Source: Marinobacterium nitratireducens
GTDB taxonomy: Bacteria > Pseudomonadota > Gammaproteobacteria > Pseudomonadales > Balneatricaceae
Reading direction: 5' to 3'
Assembly (NCBI RefSeq): GCF_014645375.1
Contig: NZ_BMLT01000004.1
Span: 248,001 to 312,000 of the forward strand
Length of the DNA: 64,000 nucleotides
Below are positions 49,070 through 58,133 of the stretch, piece after piece; the first letter of the stretch is position 1, and each line of letters begins with the position of its first letter. The notes under the pieces are model-generated. The model searched no databases. It had not been told where the DNA came from and worked only from the letters and a program-made list of their open reading frames with translations. The position numbers and the translations under genes were made by a program.

Positions 49070-50248
49070 TTGAAAACCCGACGCTTGCTGATATACAGCC
49101 ACGATTCCTTCGGACTCGGTCACCTGCGCCGCTGTCGCACCCTGGCCCACGCTCTGGTCGATGCCTACAAGGACCTGACGGTTCTGATACTTACCGGTTC
49201 GCCCATCATCGGGCGCTTCGATTTCAAGGCAAGGGTCGATTTCGTCCGCATCCCCGGGGTCATCAAGTTGCACAACGGCGACTATACCTCGCTGGCGCTG
49301 CACATCGACCTGGCCGATACCCTGGCGCTGCGCGAATCCATCATTCTGCATACCACCAAGGTCTTCGCACCCGACCTGTTTCTGGTCGACAAGGAACCCC
49401 TGGGCCTCAAAGGCGAGGTGCACGCGACCCTGCGCATGCTACGTGACAAACCCACCCGCACCGTACTGGGGCTGCGCGACGTCATGGATGCCCCCGAATT
49501 GCTGGCCGACGAATGGCGCGCCAAGGGCGTATTCGGCGAACTGGAAGCCTTGTACGACGAGTACTGGGTCTACGGCCCCAGGGCCATGGGCAACCCGCTG
49601 CGGGACCTGCCGCTCGATCCGTCGGTCGAGGAGCGCATGCGCTTTACCGGCTACCTGCGCCGCGACATCCCCGCCGTCGCCAACGCGGTCGACTATCCGC
49701 CACCGGAGCGGCCCTACCTACTGGTCACTCCCGGCGGCGGCGGCGACGGCATCGAGATGATCGATTGGGTGCTGCGGGCCTACGAATCCGGGGCCACCCT
49801 GCCCTGGCGCGGCCTGTTCGTGCTCGGCCCCTTCATGCCCCAGGCCGAACGGGCGCAGTTCATGCAACGCGCCGAGAAGCTCGACCAGGTCGACATGATC
49901 ACCTTCGACGCCCAGCTCGAGCGCCTGATGGCCAATGCCAGCGGCGTCGTCGCCATGGGCGGCTACAACACCTTCTGCGAAATCCTGTCACTGAACCGTC
50001 CGGCGCTGATACTGCCGCGCAGTCATCCGCGGCGCGAACAGCTGATCCGGGCGCGCAACGCCGCCCGCCTCGACCTGGTTTCCATACTGGACAGCGATGG
50101 CCCCCGCTCCACGGAGGATATGGTCGCGGCGCTGCAGCGACTGCCGCAACAGCCGCCGCCTTCGGTCCATGAGCAGCCGGGTTGGCTGGACGGCCTCGAC
50201 CAGGTGATCCGCCGCGTCGGCCAGCTGTTCGGAGAAATCTCGCCATGA
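49070..50248 (+). CDS. Predicted glycosyltransferase, MurG-like GT-B fold (COG4671 type)
   Basis: 392 residues, no membrane segment. The N-terminus IYSHDSFGLGHLRRCRTLAH matches the COG4671 'predicted glycosyltransferase' family, with an acceptor-side glycine/histidine loop. The C-terminal half has a glycine-rich turn (VTPGGGGDGIEM) and the donor-site helix VAMGGYNTFCEILSLNRP, like MurG and UDP-sugar transferases. The start is TTG (49070-49072) with AAAGG upstream. It is the first of six closely packed genes; its stop overlaps the next start by four bases. Acceptor and donor unknown. Confidence 0.8.
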   Translation: MKTRRLLIYSHDSFGLGHLRRCRTLAHALVDAYKDLTVLILTGSPIIGRFDFKARVDFVRIPGVIKLHNGDYTSLALHIDLADTLALRESIILHTTKVFAPDLFLVDKEPLGLKGEVHATLRMLRDKPTRTVLGLRDVMDAPELLADEWRAKGVFGELEALYDEYWVYGPRAMGNPLRDLPLDPSVEERMRFTGYLRRDIPAVANAVDYPPPERPYLLVTPGGGGDGIEMIDWVLRAYESGATLPWRGLFVLGPFMPQAERAQFMQRAEKLDQVDMITFDAQLERLMANASGVVAMGGYNTFCEILSLNRPALILPRSHPRREQLIRARNAARLDLVSILDSDGPRSTEDMVAALQRLPQQPPPSVHEQPGWLDGLDQVIRRVGQLFGEISP

Positions 50249-51402
50249 GCGACGGGCGCGGAACGGCGCGCATCCTGTTTTACGTTCAGCACCTGCTTGG
50301 CATCGGCCATCTCAGGCGCGCCGCGCTGATCAGCGACGCCCTGGTGGCACGGGGATTCGAGGTTCACCTGGCACTTGGCGGCGAACCGGTGCCGGCGATC
50401 CCCTTCAACGGCGCCCGCTGCCACTATCTGCCCGCGGTAAAGACCGACGCCGCCTTCAGCGGCCTGACCGACGCTGCCGGAGAGCCCATCGACGACGCCT
50501 TTCGCCAGCTCCGGTGCGAGCGCCTGCTGGCACTCGCGAACGACGTCCAACCGGCGGCCATCATCACCGAGCTTTACCCTTTCGGTCGCCGGCAGATGCG
50601 CTTCGAGCTGCGCCCCCTGCTGCAATGGGCCGAACGTCAGCCAAAGCGGCCGTTGCTGATCTGTTCGCTGCGCGACATCCTGCAGCGCCGCCGCGCCGAA
50701 CGGGAGCAGGAAACGCTGGCTCTGGTACAGCACCACTATGACCGCATCTGGGTCCACGGCGACAGCAGACTGAGCCCGCTCGCCGCCAGCTTCGGTCCCG
50801 CCGCCGCCATCGCCGAGCGCACCTTCTACACCGGCTACGTCGCGCCCGCCGCGCCCTGCATGCGTGCGCGCAGCGGCGTGGTGGTCTCGGCAGGAGGCGG
50901 TGCCGTCGGGCGGCAGCTTTTGCACGCCGCGCTCGATGCCCACCGGGCGGGACTGCTCGACGACCGCCCCTGGACACTGATTGCCGGGCCCGGCCTGCCC
51001 GAGGCCGACTACGCAAGACTCGGCGCTGAGGCCGAACGTCCCGGCATGGAGCTGATCCGTTTCTGCGAGCGCTTCATCGAGCGCCTGGCCGGCGCCGAGC
51101 TGTCGATCTCCCAGGCCGGTTACAACACCGTAATGGACCTCATTGTCAGCGGCGTGCCAGCGGTGCTGGTCCCCTTCGCCGGCGACGGCGAGACCGAGCA
51201 GCTGGAGCGCGCCCGGGCGCTGGAGGCCGGCGGTCGCGCCAGCCTGGTAACGGAGGCAAACCTCGACGCGGCCAGCCTCGCACAGGCGGCGCAGCGCGCG
51301 CTGGGCCAGTCCCACAGCCTGCCGCCGCTGCCGCTCGAGGGTGCCGCCTGCGCCGCCGAGGACCTGGCGCTGCTGCTGCGACAACCAGGGGGACTGGCAT
51401 GA
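50245..51402 (+). CDS. Second COG4671-type glycosyltransferase
   Basis: 385 residues from the ATG at 50245, inside an ATGA overlap with the preceding gene. It is a diverged paralogue of its neighbour: RILFYVQHLLGIGHLRRAAL at the N-terminus and ISQAGYNTVMDLIVSGVPAV at the donor site, with AGGGAVGRQLL in the middle. There is no membrane helix. Two such enzymes in a row suggest successive sugar additions to a common acceptor. The 3' end overlaps the deacetylase gene by four bases. Confidence 0.8.
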   Translation: MSDGRGTARILFYVQHLLGIGHLRRAALISDALVARGFEVHLALGGEPVPAIPFNGARCHYLPAVKTDAAFSGLTDAAGEPIDDAFRQLRCERLLALANDVQPAAIITELYPFGRRQMRFELRPLLQWAERQPKRPLLICSLRDILQRRRAEREQETLALVQHHYDRIWVHGDSRLSPLAASFGPAAAIAERTFYTGYVAPAAPCMRARSGVVVSAGGGAVGRQLLHAALDAHRAGLLDDRPWTLIAGPGLPEADYARLGAEAERPGMELIRFCERFIERLAGAELSISQAGYNTVMDLIVSGVPAVLVPFAGDGETEQLERARALEAGGRASLVTEANLDAASLAQAAQRALGQSHSLPPLPLEGAACAAEDLALLLRQPGGLA

Positions 51403-52136
51403 ACCCCTGGCAGGCACTGGAGAGGGAACTGGATCTTTGGCCCGCGCCACCGACGATGTGGTGGCGCGACGATGACGCGATTGCACCGACGGCAGCCCTC
51501 GAGCGGCTGCTGACCATCACCGCGGACGCCTCCATCGCGCTGCAACTGGCGGTGATCCCTGCCCTCTGCACCACTGCACTGGCGCAGCGGCTGGCCGACG
51601 AGACCGATGTCTGGGTACTGCAACACGGCTGGGACCACCGCGGCTATGCCGCGCCCGGCGAGCGCAAGCGCGAGCTCGGCGGCCCGCGCCCGCGCAACGA
51701 GATCCTGCAGCAGCTCAAGCGCGGCCGGGCGCTGCTGGCGCAGCAGTTCGCAGACCGGGCGCTGGACATCCTGGTGCCGCCGTGGAACCGCATCGACGCC
51801 GACCTGCTGCCCGCATTGCCGCAACTGGGCTACCGACGCCTGTCGGTGCTGGGACCGCGCCCGGCGGAACCGACGGACATTGGCCGGATCAATGTACATA
51901 TCGATATCATCGACTGGAAAAGCCGCCGTTTCGCCGGCGAAGCGAGCATCCTGCAACGCCTGACCGGGCATCTGGAGGCGCGCCGCCTCGGTACCGTTGA
52001 CGCCAGCGAACCCACCGGGGTGATGACCCACCACCTGGACCAGGACGAGGACTGCTGGCGCTTTCTCGCCGCCCTGACCGACAGGCTGTCCGGGCGTGTA
52101 CGCTGGATCGGCGGGCCGGAGCTGCTCGAGGCATGA
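51399..52136 (+). CDS. Cytoplasmic NodB-type polysaccharide deacetylase family protein
   Basis: 245 residues without signal peptide or membrane helix. MWWRDDDAI (residues 20-28) corresponds to the first NodB motif, whose Asp residues act as base and metal ligand; QHGWDHRGY (75-83) supplies the HxxxH metal pair. Later motifs are weaker (VPPWNR at about 126-131, TGVMTHHLD at about 203-211). It would remove acetyl groups from an N-acetylated sugar in the cytosol, unlike most exported members. The gene overlaps the upstream glycosyltransferase by four bases. Confidence 0.72.
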   Translation: MNPWQALERELDLWPAPPTMWWRDDDAIAPTAALERLLTITADASIALQLAVIPALCTTALAQRLADETDVWVLQHGWDHRGYAAPGERKRELGGPRPRNEILQQLKRGRALLAQQFADRALDILVPPWNRIDADLLPALPQLGYRRLSVLGPRPAEPTDIGRINVHIDIIDWKSRRFAGEASILQRLTGHLEARRLGTVDASEPTGVMTHHLDQDEDCWRFLAALTDRLSGRVRWIGGPELLEA

Positions 52137-52214
52137 GCACCGCCCCGCCGCCCTCGCGGGCGACCCTTGTGCCCCGGCAACTCTGCCAGACCGATATATG
52201 ACCAGGAGTTTTAG

Positions 52215-53501
52215 TTGAGCCGACAGATCACCCTCGTACTCAAAGGCTACCCGCGGCTGTCGGAAACCTTTATCGCCCAGGAAATCCGGGCGCTGGAGCG
52301 ACGCGGACTGCAGATCACCCTGGCTTCGCTGCGCCATCCCACCGATGTGGCGCGGCACCCGATCCATGGCGAGATCGAGGCCGAGGTCATCTATCTTCCG
52401 GAATACCTGCATCAGGAGCCCCGGCGGGTACTGAAGGCCTGGTGGCGGGCCCGGCGCCTGCCCGGCTACCGCGACTGCATGCGCAAATGGATGCTCGACT
52501 GGCGCCGCGACCGCAGCCGCAACCGGCTTCGCCGCCTGGGGCAGGCACTGGTGCTGGCAACCGAGCTGCCGCCCGGCACCGAGCAGCTGTATGCCCACTT
52601 TCTGCACACGCCTGCCTCGGTCACCCGCTACTGCGCCCTGCTGACAGGTCTGCCGTGGAGCGCCTCGGCCCACGCCAAGGATATCTGGACCAGCGAGGCC
52701 TGGGAGCTGCGCGAAAAGCTCGCCGAGCTATGCTGGCTAGCCACCTGCACAGAGGCCAACCACCGCTACCTCAGCGAACTGAGCGACGACCCCAAACGGG
52801 TGCACCTGATCTACCATGGCCTGGACTTTCGCCGTTTTTCGGCGCCGGACTCCCACGAGCAGCACCGCGACGGCCGCGACGCCGATAACCCGGTCAGGCT
52901 GATCTCGGTCGGCCGCGCCGTCGCCAAAAAGGGCTATGACGACCTTCTGGAAGCACTGGCGGCGCTGCCGCGCACGCTGCACTGGCAACTGACCCATATC
53001 GGCGGCGGCCCGCTGCTCGAGTCCCTGCGCCAGCGCGCCCGCGAACTCGGCATCGCCGACCGCATCGAGTGGAAAGGCGCACTTCCCCAGCGCGAGGTGC
53101 TGGAGGCCTACCGCCAGGCCGACCTGTTCGTGCTGGCCAGCAAGATCGTCGAGGACGGCGACCGCGATGGCCTGCCGAACGTGCTGATGGAGGCGCAGAG
53201 CCAGGGCCTGGCCTGCCTCTCGACCCGCATCTCGGGCATCCCCGAGCTGATTCGCGACCGCCAGTCCGGCTGGCTGGTCGATCCGGGCGATCCCGCGGGC
53301 CTCGGCAGCGCCCTCGGGACACTGATCGGCGACCCGGCGCTGCGCCAGCGGCTGGGCCTTAGCGGACAGGCGCGGGTGCGTGACACCTTCGACATGGAGC
53401 AAGGCATCGATGCGCTGGCGAAGCTGTTCGGCCTGGCCGCCGCGCCCGCACAGGAGCCGCGCACCGAACGCCCCGTCGATGCCTGCTGCGACAGCCGATG
53501 A
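52215..53501 (+). CDS. GT4-family glycosyltransferase
   Basis: 428 residues. The C-terminal GT4 domain is clear: LISVGRAVAKKGYDDLLEAL, then IEWKGALPQREVLEAYRQAD, then the donor-site VLMEAQSQGLACLSTRISGI with the E-x7-E-like signature. The N-terminal domain opens VLKGYPRLSETFIAQEI, as in WcaL/AmsK-type exopolysaccharide transferases. Start TTG at 52215-52217 with AGGAG seven bases upstream. It begins 78 bases after the deacetylase and overlaps the next gene by four bases. Confidence 0.85.
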   Translation: MSRQITLVLKGYPRLSETFIAQEIRALERRGLQITLASLRHPTDVARHPIHGEIEAEVIYLPEYLHQEPRRVLKAWWRARRLPGYRDCMRKWMLDWRRDRSRNRLRRLGQALVLATELPPGTEQLYAHFLHTPASVTRYCALLTGLPWSASAHAKDIWTSEAWELREKLAELCWLATCTEANHRYLSELSDDPKRVHLIYHGLDFRRFSAPDSHEQHRDGRDADNPVRLISVGRAVAKKGYDDLLEALAALPRTLHWQLTHIGGGPLLESLRQRARELGIADRIEWKGALPQREVLEAYRQADLFVLASKIVEDGDRDGLPNVLMEAQSQGLACLSTRISGIPELIRDRQSGWLVDPGDPAGLGSALGTLIGDPALRQRLGLSGQARVRDTFDMEQGIDALAKLFGLAAAPAQEPRTERPVDACCDSR

Positions 53502-54616
53502 CCACGCCGCTTGCCTTCTATGCCCCGCTCAAGCCGCCGGACCACCCCAATCCCTCCGGCGACCGGCTGCTGGCGCAACTGCTGATGAGCGCCCTCGACA
53601 GAGCGGGCTTCGATGTCCGCCTTGCCAGCCGTCTGCGCAGCCGTGACGGCACCGGGCAGTTGTCGCGCCAGCAGCGCCTCGAAGCGCTTGGCGAACGACT
53701 GGCACAGCGTCTGTTGCGACACTGGCAACGGCAGGGCTGGCGGCCCCGGCTCTGGTTCACCTACCACCTCTACTACAAGGCGCCGGACTGGATAGGGCCT
53801 GCGGTCTGCCGCGCACTGGGCATCCCCTATGTCGTCGCCGAGGCCTCCTGGGCCGCAAAGCGCGCGCAGGGCCCCTGGGCTTACTCGCAGCACCAGCTCA
53901 AAGCCAGCCTGGCGCTGGCGCAATGCATCTTCACCTTCAACCCGGCGGATGCCCCGGGCCTGCGCCAGCTGCTCGGAAACACGGCCCCCATCGTCGAACT
54001 GCCGCCCTTTCTGCAACTGCCGCCCCGGGCGAACGACGAGCGCAGAACACTGGCGCACCAGTACAACCTCGACGCCGCCAGACCATGGCTGATCAGCGTG
54101 GCGATGATGCGGCCCGGCGACAAGCTTGCCTCGTACCGCCAGCTGGCACAGGCGCTGAGGCTTGTGCAGGCTGACTGTCAGCTGCTGCTGGTCGGCGACG
54201 GCAGCGCAAGGGCGAGCGTGGCCCGGGCTTTTGCCGACGACCGCCGCGTGCGCTTTACCGGGCAACTCGCCACCGACCAGCTGCTGCCGCTGCTCGGCGC
54301 CTGCGACCTGATGGTATGGCCCGCCGTCAACGAAGCGTTCGGCATGGCGCTGCTCGAAGCCCAGGCACTGGGCGTGCCGGCGATAGCCGGCGACTACGGC
54401 GGCGTCGGCGGTATCGTCAGCGATGGCGAGACCGGCCGCCTCACCCCCCGGGACAGGCCGGAACTGCTGGCCGCGGCCATCGACGACACCCTGGCGCATC
54501 CGACACGGCTGGCGCGGTGGCGCCGGGCCTGCCGCCCCCGGGCCGAGGCGCGACACTCGCTGGACGCCGCGGCCCGATTGCTGCGCCGGGAACTGGAGCC
54601 CCTGTGCCATGACTGA
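53498..54616 (+). CDS. GT4-family glycosyltransferase
   Basis: 372 residues, cytoplasmic. AFYAPLKPPDHPNPSGDRLL forms the N-terminal acceptor side; the C-terminal nucleotide-sugar domain has LISVAMMRPGDKLASYRQLA, LLLVGDGSARASVARAF and NEAFGMALLEAQALGVPAIA, where the last is the EX7E-type motif of GT4 enzymes. ATGA overlap with the preceding gene and six bases to the next indicate one transcript. Confidence 0.85.
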   Translation: MTTPLAFYAPLKPPDHPNPSGDRLLAQLLMSALDRAGFDVRLASRLRSRDGTGQLSRQQRLEALGERLAQRLLRHWQRQGWRPRLWFTYHLYYKAPDWIGPAVCRALGIPYVVAEASWAAKRAQGPWAYSQHQLKASLALAQCIFTFNPADAPGLRQLLGNTAPIVELPPFLQLPPRANDERRTLAHQYNLDAARPWLISVAMMRPGDKLASYRQLAQALRLVQADCQLLLVGDGSARASVARAFADDRRVRFTGQLATDQLLPLLGACDLMVWPAVNEAFGMALLEAQALGVPAIAGDYGGVGGIVSDGETGRLTPRDRPELLAAAIDDTLAHPTRLARWRRACRPRAEARHSLDAAARLLRRELEPLCHD

Positions 54617-54622
54617 ACCGCC

Positions 54623-55210
54623 ATGCTCGAACTGATTTGTCTGCGCCACTGGCCAACCGACTGGAATCGGGAGAAGCGCCTGCAGGGGCGGCGTGACCGG
54701 CCACTCGCCGACAGCTCGAGGCGCGAACTCGAGGCTCTGGCCATGCCACCCGAACTGCTGCAACTGCCATGGTTCTGCAGCCCGCTGCGCCGGGCGCAAC
54801 AGACAGCGGCCGCGCTGGGCATAGACTTCGAAGTGGCGGCGGCACTGACGGAAATGGACTGGGGCGCCTGGGAAGGACAGCGTATCGAGGACCTGCGCCG
54901 GGACGATCCCGCCGGCATGGCGGCGGCGGAAAGTCGCGGGCTGGCGCTCAGGCCGCCCGGCGGCGAGTCGCCGGACGAGGTCCGGCGGCGGCTCGACATC
55001 TGGGCCGAAACCCTGCGACAACAGGGCTACCGGCGGGCCGGCGCGGTCTGTCACAAGGGCGTTATGCGCGCGCTGCTGGCCGCCGCCTGCGACTGGGATA
55101 TGCGCGGCAAGGCGCCATTCAGGCTAGACTACCGACGGCTGCAGAGCTTTTGCTGGGATGGCGAGCGCTGGCAACCGGGGAGACTCAACCGCCCGCTTAT
55201 CGGCAGCTGA
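54623..55210 (+). CDS. Histidine phosphatase family protein with altered RHG motif
   Basis: 195 residues. CLRHWPTDWN replaces the usual RHGxTxxN: Arg8 and the catalytic His9 are kept, but the next Gly is Trp. The other active-site parts are present: SPLRRAQQTA (53-62), proton donor Glu77 in TEMDWGAWEGQ, and second His144 in AVCHKGVMRALLA. It resembles alpha-ribazole/sugar phosphatases. In this cluster it may dephosphorylate a sugar phosphate or a nucleotide-sugar by-product. The size and fold call are good; substrate unknown. Confidence 0.82.
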   Translation: MLELICLRHWPTDWNREKRLQGRRDRPLADSSRRELEALAMPPELLQLPWFCSPLRRAQQTAAALGIDFEVAAALTEMDWGAWEGQRIEDLRRDDPAGMAAAESRGLALRPPGGESPDEVRRRLDIWAETLRQQGYRRAGAVCHKGVMRALLAAACDWDMRGKAPFRLDYRRLQSFCWDGERWQPGRLNRPLIGS

Positions 55211-55257
55211 AACAGGCCGCAGCGGACGGATTCCACAACGACAAGGAGACGTGCAAG

Positions 55258-55629
55258 ATGTTTATCAAGATCAAGAAAAACAGCGGCATTCACATGGAGC
55301 ACAACGGACTGGAGAAACAGCACCTGGTGCCGGTGACATCGAACTTTCTGCTCAACCTCAACCAGGTCGCCGAAGTTTCGTTCTACAGCATCAAGGAAAC
55401 CAAGACCCGCTACGACCTCGAACACCACGCCGTCCAGGTGCCGCCACACACCCGCGTCATCCATCTGCAGATGAGCTACCCCTATGGCAGCCGCGATGAA
55501 CACAGCGGCGTCGACAAGGGCGTGCTGATCGAACGCTGCTACTACAAGCTCTATTTCATGCCGGAAGAAACCGGTCAGTACGACGTCATTCGTGGACAGA
55601 TCGAGGCGCTGATCCTCAACGACGACTGA
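55258..55629 (+). CDS. Conserved-looking small protein of unknown function
   Basis: 123 residues from the ATG at 55258, preceded by AAGGAG at nine bases. No membrane segment. It starts with a basic strand (MFIKIKKNSGIHM), has VTSNFLLNLNQVAEVSFYSI, which looks like the 'NLDQIAYI' strand of single-sheet nucleic-acid or phage-type small proteins, and a C-terminal helix (YDVIRGQIEALIL). I do not recognise the family. It follows the glycan cluster by 47 bases and could be its last gene or an independent one. Confidence 0.7.
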   Translation: MFIKIKKNSGIHMEHNGLEKQHLVPVTSNFLLNLNQVAEVSFYSIKETKTRYDLEHHAVQVPPHTRVIHLQMSYPYGSRDEHSGVDKGVLIERCYYKLYFMPEETGQYDVIRGQIEALILNDD

Positions 55630-55640
55630 AACGCTGCCCG

Positions 55641-56123
55641 CTATTCCGGAACGGCAAAGGCGTATTCGAGCGCCTCGATCAGATCACCGACATCGTCCAG
55701 CGCGCGATGTCGGCGCTGCTGCGACGCGATTCTGTCGAGAAAACGCTGCAACCGCTCCCCCGCCAGCAGCGACTCGAGCCCCTGCAACCGAAACAACGGA
55801 CGCATGCCCGCGGCCTCGTAAAGACGACGCAGCCAGAACACATCGAACTCGAGGGCGTCGCAGTACACGCAACGCCCTTCGAGCGCCCGATTGAGACGCC
55901 GGCACGCCTGCTGCGCCCCGACACCCTCGGCTTCGAGCTGGGCGCGGCTGATGCCGTGGATATTCTCGGCACTTTCGCTCCAGTCGTCCCACCCCGGCAC
56001 GCCCTGGGGGCTGACGAGAAAACTGTCGTGCTCACCGCTGGCGGCATCCTGCCAGGCTACCTCGATCGGATAGGAGCGCGGTCCCAGACCGCTGGCCTCG
56101 AAATCCAGACAAATCAGATCCAT
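55641..56123 (-). CDS. DEDDh-type 3'-5' exonuclease domain protein
   Basis: 160 residues from the ATG at 56121-56123. The four acidic residues and histidine of DnaQ-type exonucleases are visible: Asp7/Glu9 in CLDFEASG, an Asp near 94 in ALEFDVFWL, and His139 with Asp144 in HRALDDVGDL. NIHGIS (54-59) is a typical substrate-loop motif. It is a stand-alone exonuclease domain; whether it acts on DNA or RNA is not known. The preceding methyltransferase gene ends one base upstream of its start. Confidence 0.85.
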   Translation of the reverse strand: MDLICLDFEASGLGPRSYPIEVAWQDAASGEHDSFLVSPQGVPGWDDWSESAENIHGISRAQLEAEGVGAQQACRRLNRALEGRCVYCDALEFDVFWLRRLYEAAGMRPLFRLQGLESLLAGERLQRFLDRIASQQRRHRALDDVGDLIEALEYAFAVPE

Positions 56124-56124
56124 C

Positions 56125-57030
56125 TCAAGCCTCTTGTTCGAACAGCATGACCTTGAGCCCATGCCCGGCATCACGTTCGGGAAAGTCGTCCGGGTTCGGC
56201 AGTTGCTGCCGGAAGCGAAACTGCGGACAGGCATCGGCCATCAGGTCACGGACAAAAACCGTATCATGCATCGGGTCATTGTGACAGGCCAGGATCCGCG
56301 CACCCGGCGCCGCGAGCCCCGGCAAACGCCTCAGTACCCTGGCGTAGTCGCGCTCGGCGATGAAGCTGCCCGGCTGAAAGCTCGGCGGGTCGAGCAGGAT
56401 CAGGTCATAGGGGCCGAGCTTGCGCAGCTTGCCCCAGGACTTCATCAGGTCGTGGGCCAGGTAGCGCACCTGTGCCTCCTGCTGCCCGTTGAGGCGATGA
56501 TTGTCGCGCCCCTGCTCCAGCGCCCCGCGACTCATGTCCAGGTTGACCACAGAGCGCGCCCCGCCGGCCACCGCCGCCACCGAAAAGGCGCAGGTGTAGG
56601 CGAACAGGTTCAGCACCCGGGCACCCCCGGCATGATCACGCACCCAGCGCCGACCCTCGCGCATATCCAGAAACAGACCGCTGTTCTGGTTCTGCAGCGG
56701 CCGGACCTGGAAGCGCAATCCCAGCTCCGACGTCTCCAGCCGCTGTGGCACCTCGCCAAACAGCACCCGCTGCTGCGCTTCACGTCCGCGGCCACGCTGC
56801 TGCACCACCAGCGCCCCGATCTCGGGCTGATGCTCCAGCGCCCTGCAAAGCTGATCGAGCCAATCAGGCTCGACATCGGCGTACAGCCGCACCACCGCCA
56901 CCGGCGGAAACCAGTCGACCACCAGGTGCTCGAGCCCCGGATAGCAGCGCCCGCGGCCGTGGAACAGCCTGCGCGATTCGCCCCGGGCCTGCGTCAGTTG
57001 TTGCTCAATGGTTGCGATCACCTGATCCAT
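56125..57030 (-). CDS. RlmI-like class I SAM-dependent methyltransferase
   Basis: 301 residues from the ATG at 57028-57030 with GGAG six bases upstream; a longer frame to 57108 has no better site. The C-terminal Rossmann domain has the SAM motif VLNLFAYTCAFSVAA and the catalytic DPPSFQPGSF, as in RlmI/RlmK-type RNA methyltransferases. No N-terminal PUA domain is seen. RNA methylation is likely by family, but the target base is unknown. Confidence 0.82.
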   Translation of the reverse strand: MDQVIATIEQQLTQARGESRRLFHGRGRCYPGLEHLVVDWFPPVAVVRLYADVEPDWLDQLCRALEHQPEIGALVVQQRGRGREAQQRVLFGEVPQRLETSELGLRFQVRPLQNQNSGLFLDMREGRRWVRDHAGGARVLNLFAYTCAFSVAAVAGGARSVVNLDMSRGALEQGRDNHRLNGQQEAQVRYLAHDLMKSWGKLRKLGPYDLILLDPPSFQPGSFIAERDYARVLRRLPGLAAPGARILACHNDPMHDTVFVRDLMADACPQFRFRQQLPNPDDFPERDAGHGLKVMLFEQEA

Positions 57031-57111
57031 TGGCCGCTCCAGTCGCTGAAAAAGGCGGGCGATTATACCCGCCCACCCCGGTTCCAGCCAGATAGAATAA
57101 TGCTGCAAAGC

Positions 57112-57140
57112 CTTGAAACTTTACGCTCGAGGCCTTATCT
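57112..57140 (+). promoter_or_regulatory. Possible sigma-32 (heat-shock) promoter of htpX
   Basis: CTTGAAA (57112-57118), 14-base spacer, CCTTATCT (57133-57140); consensus is CTTGAAA-n(11-16)-CCCCATnT, so -35 is perfect and -10 matches six of eight. It lies about 36 bases before htpX, a known heat-shock gene. Confidence 0.5.
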
Positions 57141-57175
57141 AATTCGCAACTTTATAGCCTGGGAAACGCACCACC

Positions 57176-58063
57176 ATGATGAGGATCGTCCTGTTTCTAG
57201 CCACCAATATCGCGGTACTGATCGTCGCCAGCATTACGCTGAACCTGCTGGGTGTCGAACATTACCTTAGCGGCAGCGGTCTCAACCTCGGCTCGCTGCT
57301 GGTGTTCTGTGCAGTCTTCGGCTTCGCCGGATCGCTGATCTCGCTGTTTCTTTCGAAGACGATGGCGAAGATGTCCACCGGCACCCGCATCATCGAGCAA
57401 CCCGGCAACGATGCCGAGCGCTGGCTGATCGATACGGTCGCGGAGCTGTCGCAGAAAGCCGGTATCGAGATGCCGCAGGTCGGCATTTTCCCGGCGCAGC
57501 AGGCCAACGCCTTCGCCACCGGCTGGAACAAGAACGCCTCGCTGGTCGCTGTCAGCCAGGGCCTGCTCGAGCGCTTCAGACCCGAGGAAATCCGCGCGGT
57601 GCTGGCGCATGAGATCGGCCACGTCGCCAACGGCGATATGGTCACTCTGGCGCTGATCCAGGGCGTGGTGAACACCTTCGTGATGTTCTTCGCCCGCATC
57701 GCCGCCTACGCGGTCGACTCTTTCCTGCGCCGTGACGGCGAAGAAAGCGGCCCGGGCATCGGCTACTACATCACCACCTTCGTGTTCGAGATATTGTTCG
57801 GCATCATCGCCTCGATCATCGTCGCCTGGTTCTCGCGCCGCCGCGAGTACCGCGCCGACCACGCCGGCGCCACCCTGGCGAGCCCACACGCCATGGTCGG
57901 CGCTCTGCAACGCCTCAAGGCGGAGTACGGTGTGCCGGACCAGCTGCCGGGTCAGTTCCAGGCCTTCGGCATCAGCAGCCATATGAAACAGGGCCTGATG
58001 GAGCTGTTCTCTTCGCACCCGCCGCTCGACGACCGCATCGCGGCGCTGCAGAATCAGCGCTGA
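57176..58063 (+). CDS. htpX: Membrane metalloprotease HtpX
   Basis: 295 residues. Two N-terminal membrane helices (about 3-23 and 37-58), then the zinc motif HEIGH at residues 145-149, two further helices (about 160-180 and 195-215) and the third zinc ligand in the [13 protein letters not shown] region. HtpX degrades damaged inner-membrane proteins in heat or envelope stress. The N-terminus [14 protein letters not shown] matches the family start. It is monocistronic with its own terminator. Confidence 0.95.
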   Translation: MMRIVLFLATNIAVLIVASITLNLLGVEHYLSGSGLNLGSLLVFCAVFGFAGSLISLFLSKTMAKMSTGTRIIEQPGNDAERWLIDTVAELSQKAGIEMPQVGIFPAQQANAFATGWNKNASLVAVSQGLLERFRPEEIRAVLAHEIGHVANGDMVTLALIQGVVNTFVMFFARIAAYAVDSFLRRDGEESGPGIGYYITTFVFEILFGIIASIIVAWFSRRREYRADHAGATLASPHAMVGALQRLKAEYGVPDQLPGQFQAFGISSHMKQGLMELFSSHPPLDDRIAALQNQR

Positions 58064-58075
58064 AGCCAAACGGAA

Positions 58076-58101
58076 ACGGGCGCCGAGGCGCCCGTTCTTT
58101 T
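58076..58101 (+). terminator. Rho-independent terminator of htpX
   Basis: AACGGGCGCC (58076-58085 region) and GGCGCCCGTT (to about 58096) with T5 downstream. Confidence 0.85.
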
Positions 58102-58133
58102 TGGTTTATCGATACGGCAAGACAGGGCGCTCC

